Source: Candidatus Limimonas egerieequi | GTDB lineage: Bacteria > Bacillota > Clostridia > Oscillospirales > Acutalibacteraceae | NCBI GenBank assembly: GCA_018064455.1 | Contig: JAGHVH010000009.1 | Coordinates: 1 to 51,830 of the forward strand | Reading direction: 5' to 3' | Length of the DNA: 51,830 nucleotides | In this document: in pieces, positions 43,312 through 51,737 of the stretch | How positions within the stretch are numbered: the stretch's first letter is position 1 | How the letters are laid out: every line of letters begins with the position of its first letter | Made by a program: the position numbers and the translations under genes | The notes under the pieces: model-generated | The model's input: the letters and a program-made list of their open reading frames with translations, nothing else | What the model was told of the DNA's origin: nothing | Database searches by the model: none

Positions 43312-45747
43312 ATGAAGCTTTTAGTTATTGATGGCAATAGCATAGTTAACCGTGCATTTTACGGTATCAAATTACTTACCACGAAAGATGGTAGGTTTAC
43401 TAATGGTATCTATGGATTCTTGTCTATACTTGAAAAAGTTAAGGCAGAGACTTCTCCAGATGCAGTCGCCATTGCTTTTGATTTACGTGCTCCAACATTC
43501 CGCCATAAGATGTATGAGGGATACAAGGCAAATAGACATGGTATGCCTCCAGAACTTGCAGAACAGATGCCAACACTTAAGGAACTTTTAAAGCTTCTAG
43601 GTTATAAATGTGTTGAGCTTGAGGGATATGAGGCCGATGATATCTTGGGCACATTGTCAGCTGCTTGTGGAGCTGATGATGAGTGCTTTATTGCGACGGG
43701 CGATAGGGATAGTTTCCAACTCGTTCGTGATAACGTAACTGTACTGTTGCCATCCACCAAGATGGGCAAGACAACAGTTACGCGTTGCACGCCAGAGTAT
43801 ATCAAGGATACATATGGCGTCACACCTTTGCAGATGATAGATATCAAGGCGTTGCAAGGTGACGCCTCTGACTGTATCCCAGGCGTTGCTGGCGTGGGAG
43901 AGAAAACGGCGCAGGACCTCATCGCCCGTTTTGAAAGCATAGATAACATCTATGCAAATTTGGAAGAACTTGATATCAAACCAGGTGTTAAGCAAAAACT
44001 TGCGGCTGATAAAGATAATGCATATTTGTCGCGAACACTTGGCACAATTTGCCTTGAAACTCCAATCGACACAAATTTGTCATCGTATCTGATTGGTGAG
44101 GGCGATAAGGACGCAGCTACGCGTCTTTTGGCATCTCTTGAAATGTTTAAGATGATAGATGCGTTGGGCTTGCGTGCTGAAAATGTAGAAAAAACCGAAG
44201 CAAAACCAACGGATGTAAAGGAATATTACTTTACAGATAAGGGCGATTTGTACATTTCATCTGATTCTTTCGCTGTTTATGATGAGGTTGTTGATGCCCT
44301 CAAAGATAGTAGAATAAAGAAATATGTAGCAGATTCCAAGTCCATTTATGCTTATGGATTTAAAAATGGATTCTCTGTTTTAGGCATAGTATTTGATGCC
44401 TCTCTTGCTGCATATATTTTGAATCCTTCTGCGAACGACTACAGCGTGGATCGTTTGCTTGAGGAATATGCGTGTGGTTCATATGATGTGCTCATCGAGA
44501 AATTGATGGCACAGATAGATAACAACAATCAAGCTGATTTGTTGGCACTTGAGATTTCTCTTGCAGAAGTTTTGGCTTCAATGGAATATGTAGGTTTCTA
44601 TGTTGACAAAGCAGGACTTCTTGAATATGGTGAGGTAATCGGTGCACGTGTCGATGAGATGACACGCAAGATATATGACGCCTGTGGATTCGAGTTTAAC
44701 CTTAATTCACCAAAGCAACTTGGTGAGGCCCTCTTTGAAAAGATGGGTATCCCAGCAAAGAAAAAGACCAAGAGCGGTTATTCCACATCTGCTGATGTCT
44801 TGGAGGAACTTGCAGTTGAATATCCAGTAGTTGCTGACATCCTTGAATACCGCATGGTTCAAAAACTCAAGTCAACTTATTGTGATGGTCTTGTTGCTTG
44901 TATTGCAGAGGATGGAAGGATTCATTCCACACTTAACCAAAAGGAGACAAGGACAGGTCGTATATCTTCGACTGAGCCAAACCTTCAAAATATTCCTGTT
45001 AGAAAACCACTTGGCTCAGAACTTCGCAAGTTCTTTGTAGCCAAGGAGGGATATACACTTATCGATGCCGACTACTCACAGATTGAGCTTCGTGTACTTG
45101 CTCATATGGCAGATGATGTCAATATGATTAAGGCATTTGAAAGTGGCGAGGATATCCACAGGGTTACTGCGTCTCAAGTATTCAAGGTACCACTCTCTGA
45201 GGTTACACCTGTTATGAGAAGCAGGTCTAAGGCTGTAAACTTTGGTATTGTCTATGGTATCGGTGCCTTCTCTCTTGCAAAAGATATTGGTGTAACAAGG
45301 GCAGAGGCACAGGAATATATTGCTGGCTACCTTGAGAACTTCTCGGGTGTAGATAACTACATGAAGAACGTAATTGAGGAAGCAAAGGCAAATGGCTTTG
45401 TTAAGACACTCTATGAGCGCCGTCGCTACTTGCCAGAGCTTACATCTTCTAACCATATGCTCCGTGCCTTTGGTGAGCGTGTTGCAAGAAACGCTCCAAT
45501 CCAAGGCACAGCAGCTGATATCATCAAGATTGCGATGATTAAGGTTTATAATCGCTTACTCGTTGAGGACCTTGATGCAAAACTCATCATGCAGGTTCAC
45601 GATGAACTCATCGTTGAAGCACGTGATGATATTGCGGACAAGGTATGCGATATCGTAAAGGAAGAGATGGAAAATGCATGCGCACTCAAGGTAAAGTTGC
45701 TTTCAGATGCGCATATTGGAAAATCTTGGTATGAGGCAAAAGGCTAA
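43312..45747 (+). CDS. polA: DNA polymerase I
   Basis: An 811-residue Pol I, shorter than the 880-930 common in the family. Residues 1-290 are the 5'-3' exonuclease (FDLRAPTFRH, YEADDILGT, GDRDSFQL, GVAGVGEKTA). Residues about 300-420 replace the 3'-5' exonuclease with a reduced domain lacking the DxE and later acidic motifs, so proofreading is absent. The polymerase follows, with motif A LIDADYSQIELRVLAH, the O-helix RSKAVNFGIVYG and motif C VHDELIVEA. It processes Okazaki fragments and repairs gaps. The stop overlaps the rimI start by one base. Confidence 0.97.
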   Translation: MKLLVIDGNSIVNRAFYGIKLLTTKDGRFTNGIYGFLSILEKVKAETSPDAVAIAFDLRAPTFRHKMYEGYKANRHGMPPELAEQMPTLKELLKLLGYKCVELEGYEADDILGTLSAACGADDECFIATGDRDSFQLVRDNVTVLLPSTKMGKTTVTRCTPEYIKDTYGVTPLQMIDIKALQGDASDCIPGVAGVGEKTAQDLIARFESIDNIYANLEELDIKPGVKQKLAADKDNAYLSRTLGTICLETPIDTNLSSYLIGEGDKDAATRLLASLEMFKMIDALGLRAENVEKTEAKPTDVKEYYFTDKGDLYISSDSFAVYDEVVDALKDSRIKKYVADSKSIYAYGFKNGFSVLGIVFDASLAAYILNPSANDYSVDRLLEEYACGSYDVLIEKLMAQIDNNNQADLLALEISLAEVLASMEYVGFYVDKAGLLEYGEVIGARVDEMTRKIYDACGFEFNLNSPKQLGEALFEKMGIPAKKKTKSGYSTSADVLEELAVEYPVVADILEYRMVQKLKSTYCDGLVACIAEDGRIHSTLNQKETRTGRISSTEPNLQNIPVRKPLGSELRKFFVAKEGYTLIDADYSQIELRVLAHMADDVNMIKAFESGEDIHRVTASQVFKVPLSEVTPVMRSRSKAVNFGIVYGIGAFSLAKDIGVTRAEAQEYIAGYLENFSGVDNYMKNVIEEAKANGFVKTLYERRRYLPELTSSNHMLRAFGERVARNAPIQGTAADIIKIAMIKVYNRLLVEDLDAKLIMQVHDELIVEARDDIADKVCDIVKEEMENACALKVKLLSDAHIGKSWYEAKG

Positions 45748-46184
45748 TGAAGATATTATCATTGTCATCAATTCATATCGACTCAGTGGTAGAGGTTGAA
45801 GAGGCTTGTTTTGCACATCCTTGGAATAGGGAGGGCATCGAGTCAAACTTCAACAACCCAGATGCATATTTTTTTGTTGCACTCGATGACGCTGACAAGG
45901 TCATCGGATACATCGGCACGTATATGGTGCGCGATGAGTGCTTTGTGACGAACGTCGCAGTATTGCCATCCTGCCGCAAGCAGGGCGTAGGCAGTGCGCT
46001 TGTAAAGCAAGCGGTATCTAGTGCACAGGCAAATGGGGCATCTTTTATTACACTTGAGGTAAGGCTTTCAAATGTGGAAGCTATTAATATCTACAAAAAA
46101 TTCGGCTTTGAATCCGATGGGGTAAGGCCAAAATTCTATAGGGATCCTGATGAGGATGCACTCATCATGACTAAGAGGTTTTAA
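45747..46184 (+). CDS. rimI: Ribosomal-protein-alanine N-acetyltransferase family (RimI-like GNAT)
   Basis: A 145-residue GNAT acetyltransferase. The acetyl-CoA site NVAVLPSCRKQGVGSALVKQ (about 69-88) and the C-terminal YKKFGFESDGVRPKFY block are typical of RimI, which acetylates the N-terminus of S18 and other proteins. It lies directly before tsaD, as RimI does in many genomes, with start and stop abutting. The polA-rimI-tsaD transcript appears continuous. Confidence 0.88.
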   Translation: MKILSLSSIHIDSVVEVEEACFAHPWNREGIESNFNNPDAYFFVALDDADKVIGYIGTYMVRDECFVTNVAVLPSCRKQGVGSALVKQAVSSAQANGASFITLEVRLSNVEAINIYKKFGFESDGVRPKFYRDPDEDALIMTKRF

Positions 46185-47198
46185 ATGAAGGTTTTAGCAA
46201 TCGAGAGTTCTTGTGACGAGACAGCGACAGCTGTCGTTGAGGATGGCAGAGTAGTACTGTCATCTGTTATTGCGTCACAGGTGGAGGAACACAAACTATA
46301 TGGTGGAGTAGTGCCCGAGATAGCATCTCGCAGGCATGCTGAAGCTATATCTAAAATTACAGCACAGGCGCTCTTGGACGCTGGCTGTACAATGGATGAC
46401 ATTGATGCAATAGCTGTTACAGCAGCACCAGGCCTTATCGGTGCGTTGCTTGTCGGTGTAAACTTTGCTAAGGGCCTTGCCCTTAAGTACGACAAGCCAC
46501 TTGTACCAGTTCATCACCTTCGCTCTCATATTGCATCAAACTATTTGACCTCTCTCGATTTGGAACCACCATTTTTAGCACTTGTTGTCTCTGGTGGTCA
46601 CACACATTTGGTAGAAGTAAAGTCATATACTGATTACAACATTATCGGTTGTACAAGGGATGATGCAGCGGGAGAATGTATGGACAAATCTGCTCGCACA
46701 TTGGGCCTCCCATATCCAGGAGGACTCAACCTTGATAGAGAGGCAAAGGACGGCAACCCACAGGCGTACAAGATGCCTCATCCTCATGTTGAGGGTGCAC
46801 CATATGACTTTAGTTTTTCAGGACTTAAAACTTTTGTAATTAACACAGTTCATAACTGTGAGCAAAAGGGTGAGACTGTGGATGTCGCTGATATGGGTGC
46901 ATCTGTAATAAATGCTGTTGTAACCTGTCTCGTTGAAAATACAGAAAAGGCTGCAAAAGAATTTGGTTATAAAAAAATAGTTTTAGCTGGTGGTGTTTCA
47001 GCCAATTCGGTACTTCGCGCAAGGATGGACGATTGTTGCAAGAGAAATGGCTTTGAACTCTTTATGCCAGAGCTAAAACTTTGTGGAGATAATGCCGCTA
47101 TGGTTGGCGCGCAGGGATACTACGAGTTCATGGCAGGACGCAGAGCATCATTGGACCTTAATGCTCGCGCAACAATGCCAATAAATGAGGAGTTTTAA
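46185..47198 (+). CDS. tsaD: tRNA threonylcarbamoyladenosine biosynthesis protein TsaD
   Basis: A 337-residue ASKHA-fold protein. The start LAIESSCDETATAVVEDGR, the metal-binding histidines in VHHLRSH (about 106-112), VSGGHTHLVEV, the GYPGG-type loop (LPYPGGLNLD) and the terminal CGDNAAMVG are all present. It transfers the threonylcarbamoyl group to A37 of ANN-decoding tRNAs. The partners tsaB and tsaE, often upstream, are not in this window. Confidence 0.97.
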   Translation: MKVLAIESSCDETATAVVEDGRVVLSSVIASQVEEHKLYGGVVPEIASRRHAEAISKITAQALLDAGCTMDDIDAIAVTAAPGLIGALLVGVNFAKGLALKYDKPLVPVHHLRSHIASNYLTSLDLEPPFLALVVSGGHTHLVEVKSYTDYNIIGCTRDDAAGECMDKSARTLGLPYPGGLNLDREAKDGNPQAYKMPHPHVEGAPYDFSFSGLKTFVINTVHNCEQKGETVDVADMGASVINAVVTCLVENTEKAAKEFGYKKIVLAGGVSANSVLRARMDDCCKRNGFELFMPELKLCGDNAAMVGAQGYYEFMAGRRASLDLNARATMPINEEF

Positions 47199-47200
47199 TT

Positions 47201-48229
47201 ATGGAAAAAATACTTGTTACTGGTGGCGCAGGTTTCATCGGTAGTAACTTTATTTACTATATGCTTGATGCTCACAAGGATGTTGAGATTCTCTGTGTTG
47301 ATTCTCTTTCATATGCAGGAAATCTTGCAACACTTGAACCACTCATTTCAAATCCTCGCTTTAGATTCTTTAAAGCAGACATCAGAGATAGGTCAATGAT
47401 GTATAGACTCTTCGATAATGAGGACATAGACATAGTTGTAAACTTTGCAGCAGAGTCTCATGTTGACAGGTCAATAGATTCACCTGAGGAGTTTTTGACT
47501 ACAAACTTTATTGGCACAAGCGTATTGCTTGATGCTTTCCGCAAGTTTGGTGATGGCAAGCGTTTCCACCAGGTTTCAACTGATGAAGTATATGGTGATC
47601 TTCCACTTGATAGGCCTGACCTCTTCTTTACAGAGGACACACCTATCCATACATCGTCACCTTATTCAACTTCCAAGGCATCTGCTGATTTGCTCTGCCT
47701 TGCGTACTACCGTACTTATGGCGTGCCTGTTACTATTTCACGTTGTTCAAACAACTATGGCCGCTTCCAGTATCCAGAGAAGCTCATCCCTCTCATGATT
47801 TCAAAAGCAATGAATGATGAGAAGGTTCCAGTATATGGTGAGGGTCTCAATGTACGTGACTGGCTCCATGTTCTTGATCACTGCAAGGCAATTGATTTGA
47901 TTATCCACAAGGGCCAAGTAGGTGAGGTGTATAACATCGGTGGCCACAATGAGCGTGCCAATATCGATGTTGTAAAGACAGTGCTGAGAGCCCTTGGCAA
48001 GTCTGAGGACTTGATTGAATATGTAACTGATAGACCGGGTCACGACCTTCGCTATGCGATTGATGCAAGCAAGATTGAGCGTGAACTTGGTTGGACTCCA
48101 GAGACTTCCTTTGATAAGGGAATAGAGGAGACGGTAAAATGGTATCTTGAAAATCAAAAGTGGTGGAAGGATATCGTAAGCGGAGAATACTTAAACAATT
48201 ACAGAAGAATTATTGGATACAAAGATTAA
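47201..48229 (+). CDS. rfbB: dTDP-glucose 4,6-dehydratase
   Basis: A 342-residue extended short-chain dehydrogenase. NAD-binding GGAGFIGSNF (residues 8-17), FAAESHVDRSID, the catalytic TDEVYGDL with Asp and Glu, and YSTSKASADLL, which carries the YxxxK pair, match RmlB/RfbB. It makes dTDP-4-keto-6-deoxyglucose for rhamnose or related wall sugars. The other rml genes are not adjacent. It begins two bases after the tsaD stop, whose last codons (GAGGAG) provide its ribosome-binding site. Confidence 0.93.
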   Translation: MEKILVTGGAGFIGSNFIYYMLDAHKDVEILCVDSLSYAGNLATLEPLISNPRFRFFKADIRDRSMMYRLFDNEDIDIVVNFAAESHVDRSIDSPEEFLTTNFIGTSVLLDAFRKFGDGKRFHQVSTDEVYGDLPLDRPDLFFTEDTPIHTSSPYSTSKASADLLCLAYYRTYGVPVTISRCSNNYGRFQYPEKLIPLMISKAMNDEKVPVYGEGLNVRDWLHVLDHCKAIDLIIHKGQVGEVYNIGGHNERANIDVVKTVLRALGKSEDLIEYVTDRPGHDLRYAIDASKIERELGWTPETSFDKGIEETVKWYLENQKWWKDIVSGEYLNNYRRIIGYKD

Positions 48230-48237
48230 GGTGAGTT

Positions 48238-49224
48238 ATGAAGTTTCCAGAAATAGATTTTGATCGCTCATGGGCGGAGGCCGATTGGCCTGCGCCACCA
48301 AAGTGGTACACAGATGGAAAATCAAAACTTAAAACTGATGTAAGGAATACCGCAGTTAACGCTTTGAAGACTGGCGCTAAAAAAATAGCTACTTCAAAGA
48401 AACTTCGCGATAAGTTAACTGAATTTGGAACATCATATAAGATAGCGGATAACACTTATAGGTTATCCGCCGACTATGTATTCCAATCATATCTATTTAT
48501 TGGAAAGAATAAGGCACTACTTGTTGATACAGGTACAGGTATAGGTAGCCTTATTGATAAGGTAAAGGAACTGACTGATAAACCACTGACTGTTGTTTGC
48601 ACACATGGACATCCTGGTGTTGTTGGCGGAGCGGGTCAGTTTGATGAGGTTAAGATAGCAAAAGATGATTTGAAACTTGCGAAGACATTCAACAAGATTT
48701 CAAGATATCTTGTAAAACTTACTGGACGTGCGGGACACGACACGGAAGGGGAGCCAAAGTTTACAGCTTTGACAAAAGCGGAACTAGAAAAAGGTTTCGA
48801 CCTAGGTGGCCGCACAATCAAAGTGATGGCTACCCCATCACATACGCACGGTAGTATCTGTTTTATTGACGAGAGCAACAAACTCGCCATAGTAGGCGAT
48901 GTTGTTACTCCTCTTGGCATTGAACTCCTACCTACCGCGCTTCCACTTAATGAGTATATCTCGACTCTTGAGGAACTTCTCAAGTCACTAGAGGACAAGA
49001 AGGTATATTGCTCTTACTTCCCACGTGCACTTGATTATGCTTATGCAAGCGAGTTTAAGTCAGAACTTTACCTTGCTGTTTGTTATGGTAATGATTTTCA
49101 TAAGCCAATTAAGCTTAGAAGTTCTAATTCAAAAAAACTGTTTATTCTTTATTACGGACCAAAAGCTAATAAGCGTTCAAAGGAAACTCGCTGGAACGCA
49201 ATAAAGGGAAAAGGATATAATTAA
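48238..49224 (+). CDS. Metallo-beta-lactamase-fold protein with degenerate metal motif
   Basis: A 328-residue protein. Residues about 68-230 have the MBL-fold layout (ALLVDTGTGIGSLID, CTHGHPGVVGGAG, PSHTHGSICFID, LAIVGDVV). The canonical HxHxDH box is altered: H123 and H125 are kept but the Asp and His positions are Gly127 and Val128. The later His (PSHTHGS) and Asp (GDVV) remain. Activity with two metals is therefore doubtful. An N-terminal region of about 65 residues rich in Lys and Trp precedes the fold. No signal peptide is seen. It starts 8 bases after rfbB behind AAGGTGAG. Confidence 0.8.
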   Translation: MKFPEIDFDRSWAEADWPAPPKWYTDGKSKLKTDVRNTAVNALKTGAKKIATSKKLRDKLTEFGTSYKIADNTYRLSADYVFQSYLFIGKNKALLVDTGTGIGSLIDKVKELTDKPLTVVCTHGHPGVVGGAGQFDEVKIAKDDLKLAKTFNKISRYLVKLTGRAGHDTEGEPKFTALTKAELEKGFDLGGRTIKVMATPSHTHGSICFIDESNKLAIVGDVVTPLGIELLPTALPLNEYISTLEELLKSLEDKKVYCSYFPRALDYAYASEFKSELYLAVCYGNDFHKPIKLRSSNSKKLFILYYGPKANKRSKETRWNAIKGKGYN

Positions 49225-49350
49225 TTAAAAAATGAAACAGAAAATGAAGTAATTATGAACACTGGAGACGATTCATTCGGTATTTTCGCAACAATTACTG
49301 CTATTTCTGGTATCACATTTGTATTCTCTCGCAAGAAATTTGTGAAGTAA
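49225..49350 (+). pseudogene. Orphan C-terminal wall-sorting signal (remnant of a surface protein gene)
   Basis: Directly after, and in the same frame as, the preceding stop codon (49222-49224), the DNA reads LKNETENEVIMNTGDDS, then hydrophobic FGIFATITAISGITFVF and basic SRKKFVK before a stop. An NTGD motif, hydrophobic span and RKK tail is a sortase-type sorting signal, like the one ending the gene at 49563. There is no signal peptide or body. An ATG at 49255 could start a 31-residue peptide, but it has no clear ribosome-binding site. The rest of 49351-49562 holds a terminator and the upstream region of the next gene. Confidence 0.6.
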
Positions 49351-49374
49351 TATTATAAAATAGTATAGTAAATT

Positions 49375-49412
49375 ACGCCGTCAGTATGATATCTGACGGC
49401 GTTTTGTTGTTA
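49375..49412 (+). terminator. Terminator after the orphan sorting signal
   Basis: ACGCCGTCAG (49375-49384), loop TATGATAT, CTGACGGCGT (49393-49402), then TTTTGTTGTT. Confidence 0.9.
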
Positions 49413-49562
49413 AATTGCACAAAAAATGAAATCGTTTTTACGAATAATATGCAATCCTACAAAGTTTCTCAAATTATGAAGTTGTTCACAATTTAGTAAC
49501 AAGTTCCTTTTATACTTACTTCGTTCTAAAAATTTATCAAATTATTAGGGGAGGAACACACG

Positions 49563-51176
49563 ATGAAAAAGATGGTTACAAAGATCATTGCTCTCGTACT
49601 TGTTCTTACAATGTCAATCAGCATGTTTGCTTCAACTGCTTCTGCTTACTCAGCAATCGCAGCTATCGTTGACGTTGTACACATTATGACAGACTTAAAA
49701 GTAACAGATGGCCCAATTGGCGGCGGCCTCACAAAGGCAGCTTTAAAGGGTGCTGGCAAATTGCTCGGCTGTGAAGTAGACCTTGCTATCGATGGTATCA
49801 AGTGTCTCGCTAAGGCTGGTATCGGCATTGACGATTTCGTTGACGCTATCCACCTCATCACAGACCTTAAGGTTTGCGATGCTCCAGCTATCTGTGATAT
49901 CGCTGACGCTCTCATCAAGGCAGCTAAGGTTCCTGCAGCAATCAACCGCGATGCTCTTATCGCTATGCTCAAGGGATTCGCTGGTTCTGGTCTTTGCGCA
50001 GCTGACCTTCTCAAGGTAGTAAACACAATCTTCGATGACTGTGACCTTTGCAAGTGCTGCAACGCAGCTGACTTCCTTGGCCTCATGAAGGTTGTACTTG
50101 GCCTTGTTGATGGTTCAATGGATCTTGCAAGCTTGTTCGCTAAGTTCGGTATTGCTATTCCAGCAGTAATCGGTGGCGGCGCTGCAATCCTTCCAATCGC
50201 TATTGATTTTGGTGCACTTGATTGTGCTGCACTTACAAACCTTATCAAGGGTCTCTTAAATCCATCACTTACACTCGATGGTCTTAAGGCTCTCGTAGCA
50301 GCTCTTCTTCCAGCAGGTTGCCCAATCGACCTTGGTTTCCTCAGCTCACTTCTTCCAACAATCAAGGCTGGTAAGATTGACTGTGACTTCATCAAGAACC
50401 TTCTTGCTGGTTGCGGTATCGCTGGTATCGACTGCGCTCTTATCAAGGGTCTTCTTGATATGCTCAAGGGTGGCGCTGATATCGTTATTCCATCAATCTC
50501 ACTTCCATCACTTGACATCTCAGCTCTCTTGAACCTTCTCAATGGTCTTGGATGCAAGAGTCTTGACCTTGCTGGTCTTAAGGCACTCTTCGCAAAGCTT
50601 CTTCCAGGTTGCAAGCTTGATGACTGCTTCCTTCTTGACCTCCTTGGCAAGATTAAGGCTGGCACAATCGCTCTTCCTGACCTTGAGCTCATCTTCGGTA
50701 TGATTGGTCTTCCATCATTTGATTGTAACATCTTGAATGGTATCCTTGACTTCATCAAGGCTGGTAAGACAATCACACTTCCTGATTTCGCAGCATTACT
50801 TGGTGCTCTTAACATCAACCTTCCACAGTGCGACCTCTGCGCTCTTATCAAGGACCTCCTTGCTAAGCTCTGCAAGGGCTGTGACAAGAATGATCCATCA
50901 ACACCAGTTGATCCAACAGATGATACTGATCCAATTGAGGATGCAGCTAAGGAAATCGAAGAGACAGTTGCTCAGGATGTAACTCCTATGGGTGATGCTG
51001 ATCCAGAGGGCAATGTAACTGTTGCTGATTCAACACCTCTTGGCGCTCTTGCAAACACTGACGCTGCTGCAGAGACAATCGCTAACACAGGCGATGCTGG
51101 TCTTGTAGTATGTGGCACAGTAGCAATGATTGCTGCAGCTGCTTTCGTTACAACAGCTAAGAAAAGAGAAGACTAA
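49563..51176 (+). CDS. Cell-wall-anchored Cys-rich hydrophobic helical repeat protein
   Basis: A 537-residue secreted protein I do not recognise. Signal peptide 1-28 ends ASTASA. Residues 29-440 are Leu/Ile/Ala/Gly-rich short helices with 22 cysteines, often as DC pairs. Repeats are visible: VDVVHIMTDLKVTD (36-49) against VDAIHLITDLKVCD (93-106), a 57-residue period, and later units ending IKAGKI, IKAGTI and IKAGKT followed by LPD. Residues 441-507 are an acidic Asp/Pro/Thr linker. NTGD (508-511), a hydrophobic span and KKRED form the sorting signal. GGGGAGG precedes the ATG, and optimal codons suggest high expression. It is probably a disulfide-rich surface coat or adhesion protein; that is inference. 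Confidence 0.85.
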   Translation: MKKMVTKIIALVLVLTMSISMFASTASAYSAIAAIVDVVHIMTDLKVTDGPIGGGLTKAALKGAGKLLGCEVDLAIDGIKCLAKAGIGIDDFVDAIHLITDLKVCDAPAICDIADALIKAAKVPAAINRDALIAMLKGFAGSGLCAADLLKVVNTIFDDCDLCKCCNAADFLGLMKVVLGLVDGSMDLASLFAKFGIAIPAVIGGGAAILPIAIDFGALDCAALTNLIKGLLNPSLTLDGLKALVAALLPAGCPIDLGFLSSLLPTIKAGKIDCDFIKNLLAGCGIAGIDCALIKGLLDMLKGGADIVIPSISLPSLDISALLNLLNGLGCKSLDLAGLKALFAKLLPGCKLDDCFLLDLLGKIKAGTIALPDLELIFGMIGLPSFDCNILNGILDFIKAGKTITLPDFAALLGALNINLPQCDLCALIKDLLAKLCKGCDKNDPSTPVDPTDDTDPIEDAAKEIEETVAQDVTPMGDADPEGNVTVADSTPLGALANTDAAAETIANTGDAGLVVCGTVAMIAAAAFVTTAKKRED

Positions 51177-51196
51177 TAATTTGCTATAATTATTGT

Positions 51197-51227
51197 GGCC
51201 CACGGCATTTGCCGTGGGCCTTGTTTT
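51197..51227 (+). terminator. Terminator after the surface protein gene
   Basis: GGCCCACGGC (51197-51206), loop ATTT, GCCGTGGGCC (51211-51220), TTGTTTT. Loop and right arm contain the -35 of the tRNA promoter. Confidence 0.93.
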
Positions 51228-51237
51228 ATGATATACT
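51209..51237 (+). promoter_or_regulatory. tRNA-Arg promoter
   Basis: TTGCCG (51209-51214), 17-bp spacer, TATACT (51232-51237), 15 bases before the tRNA. The -35 lies inside the preceding terminator hairpin. Confidence 0.65.
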
Positions 51238-51252
51238 ATCGCTCGTAAATGT

Positions 51253-51329
51253 GCGCCTGTAGCTCAGTGGATAGAGCACTAGCCTCCGACGCTAGGTTGT
51301 CGCCGGTTCGACTCCGGCCAGGCGTGCCA
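51253..51329 (+). tRNA. tRNA-Arg (anticodon CCG)
   Basis: Complete cloverleaf with encoded CCA: acceptor GCGCCTG with CAGGCGT (first pair G-U), D arm GCTC...GAGC, anticodon stem CTAGC/GCTAG around loop CTCCGAC giving anticodon CCG, which reads CGG, and T arm GCCGG-TTCGACT-CCGGC. Discriminator G. It stands alone, with its own promoter. Confidence 0.97.
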
Positions 51330-51336
51330 AAAATAC

Positions 51337-51365
51337 TCGACTTTTGAGTTACTTTGTGATAGAAT
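51337..51365 (+). promoter_or_regulatory. Promoter of the small lipoprotein gene
   Basis: TCGACT (51337-51342), 17-bp spacer, TAGAAT (51360-51365) with TGA before it (extended -10), 36 bases before the ATG. Confidence 0.6.
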
Positions 51366-51401
51366 CTTACTGTATTTAAAGAAATATATGGAGGTTTCAA
51401 T

Positions 51402-51719
51402 ATGAAGAACGTTAAATCACGTGTAATCGCTGTATTGCTCGCTGCTGTTATGGCACTTAGTTTTTCAGGTTGTAGTGCAGCAATTGATGGTATGATCGAC
51501 TTCTTAAAGAACGGCTGGGACGGCGTTTATGAGGAGAAGGAAAGAGCTGAATATATAGCTCCAGACCCAACAGTTAGAACTCATGAGATTCGTGAAAACT
51601 ATCGTGTAACAAAGGTAAACAATGTTGTAACTGATAAGCACAGAGTAACAACAGTAAATCACGATGTTGGTTCAAAGAGTAATTCAAATGTTGGAATCGC
51701 TGCAACTGATGCTCCATAA
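51402..51719 (+). CDS. Small lipoprotein, unknown
   Basis: A 105-residue protein with a type II signal peptide (MKNVKSRVIAVLLAAVMALS, lipobox FSGC, Cys24). The mature part of about 80 residues is polar, rich in Val, Thr, Asn and Arg, with alternating residues in the segment RTHEIRENYRVTKVNNVVTD, which could form beta strands, and a Ser/Asn-rich tail. No known domain is recognised. It has its own promoter and GGAGG ribosome-binding site. It resembles the lipoprotein at 17430 only in its signal peptide. Confidence 0.78.
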   Translation: MKNVKSRVIAVLLAAVMALSFSGCSAAIDGMIDFLKNGWDGVYEEKERAEYIAPDPTVRTHEIRENYRVTKVNNVVTDKHRVTTVNHDVGSKSNSNVGIAATDAP

Positions 51720-51737
51720 GCAATAAAAAATGGTTCT

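Noticed and set aside
49646-50887. A 413-codon open frame on the minus strand opposite the surface repeat protein
   Set aside because: Its product is Arg/Ser/Pro-rich low complexity with no ribosome-binding site. It arises because the repetitive plus-strand gene uses few codons whose complement is a stop.
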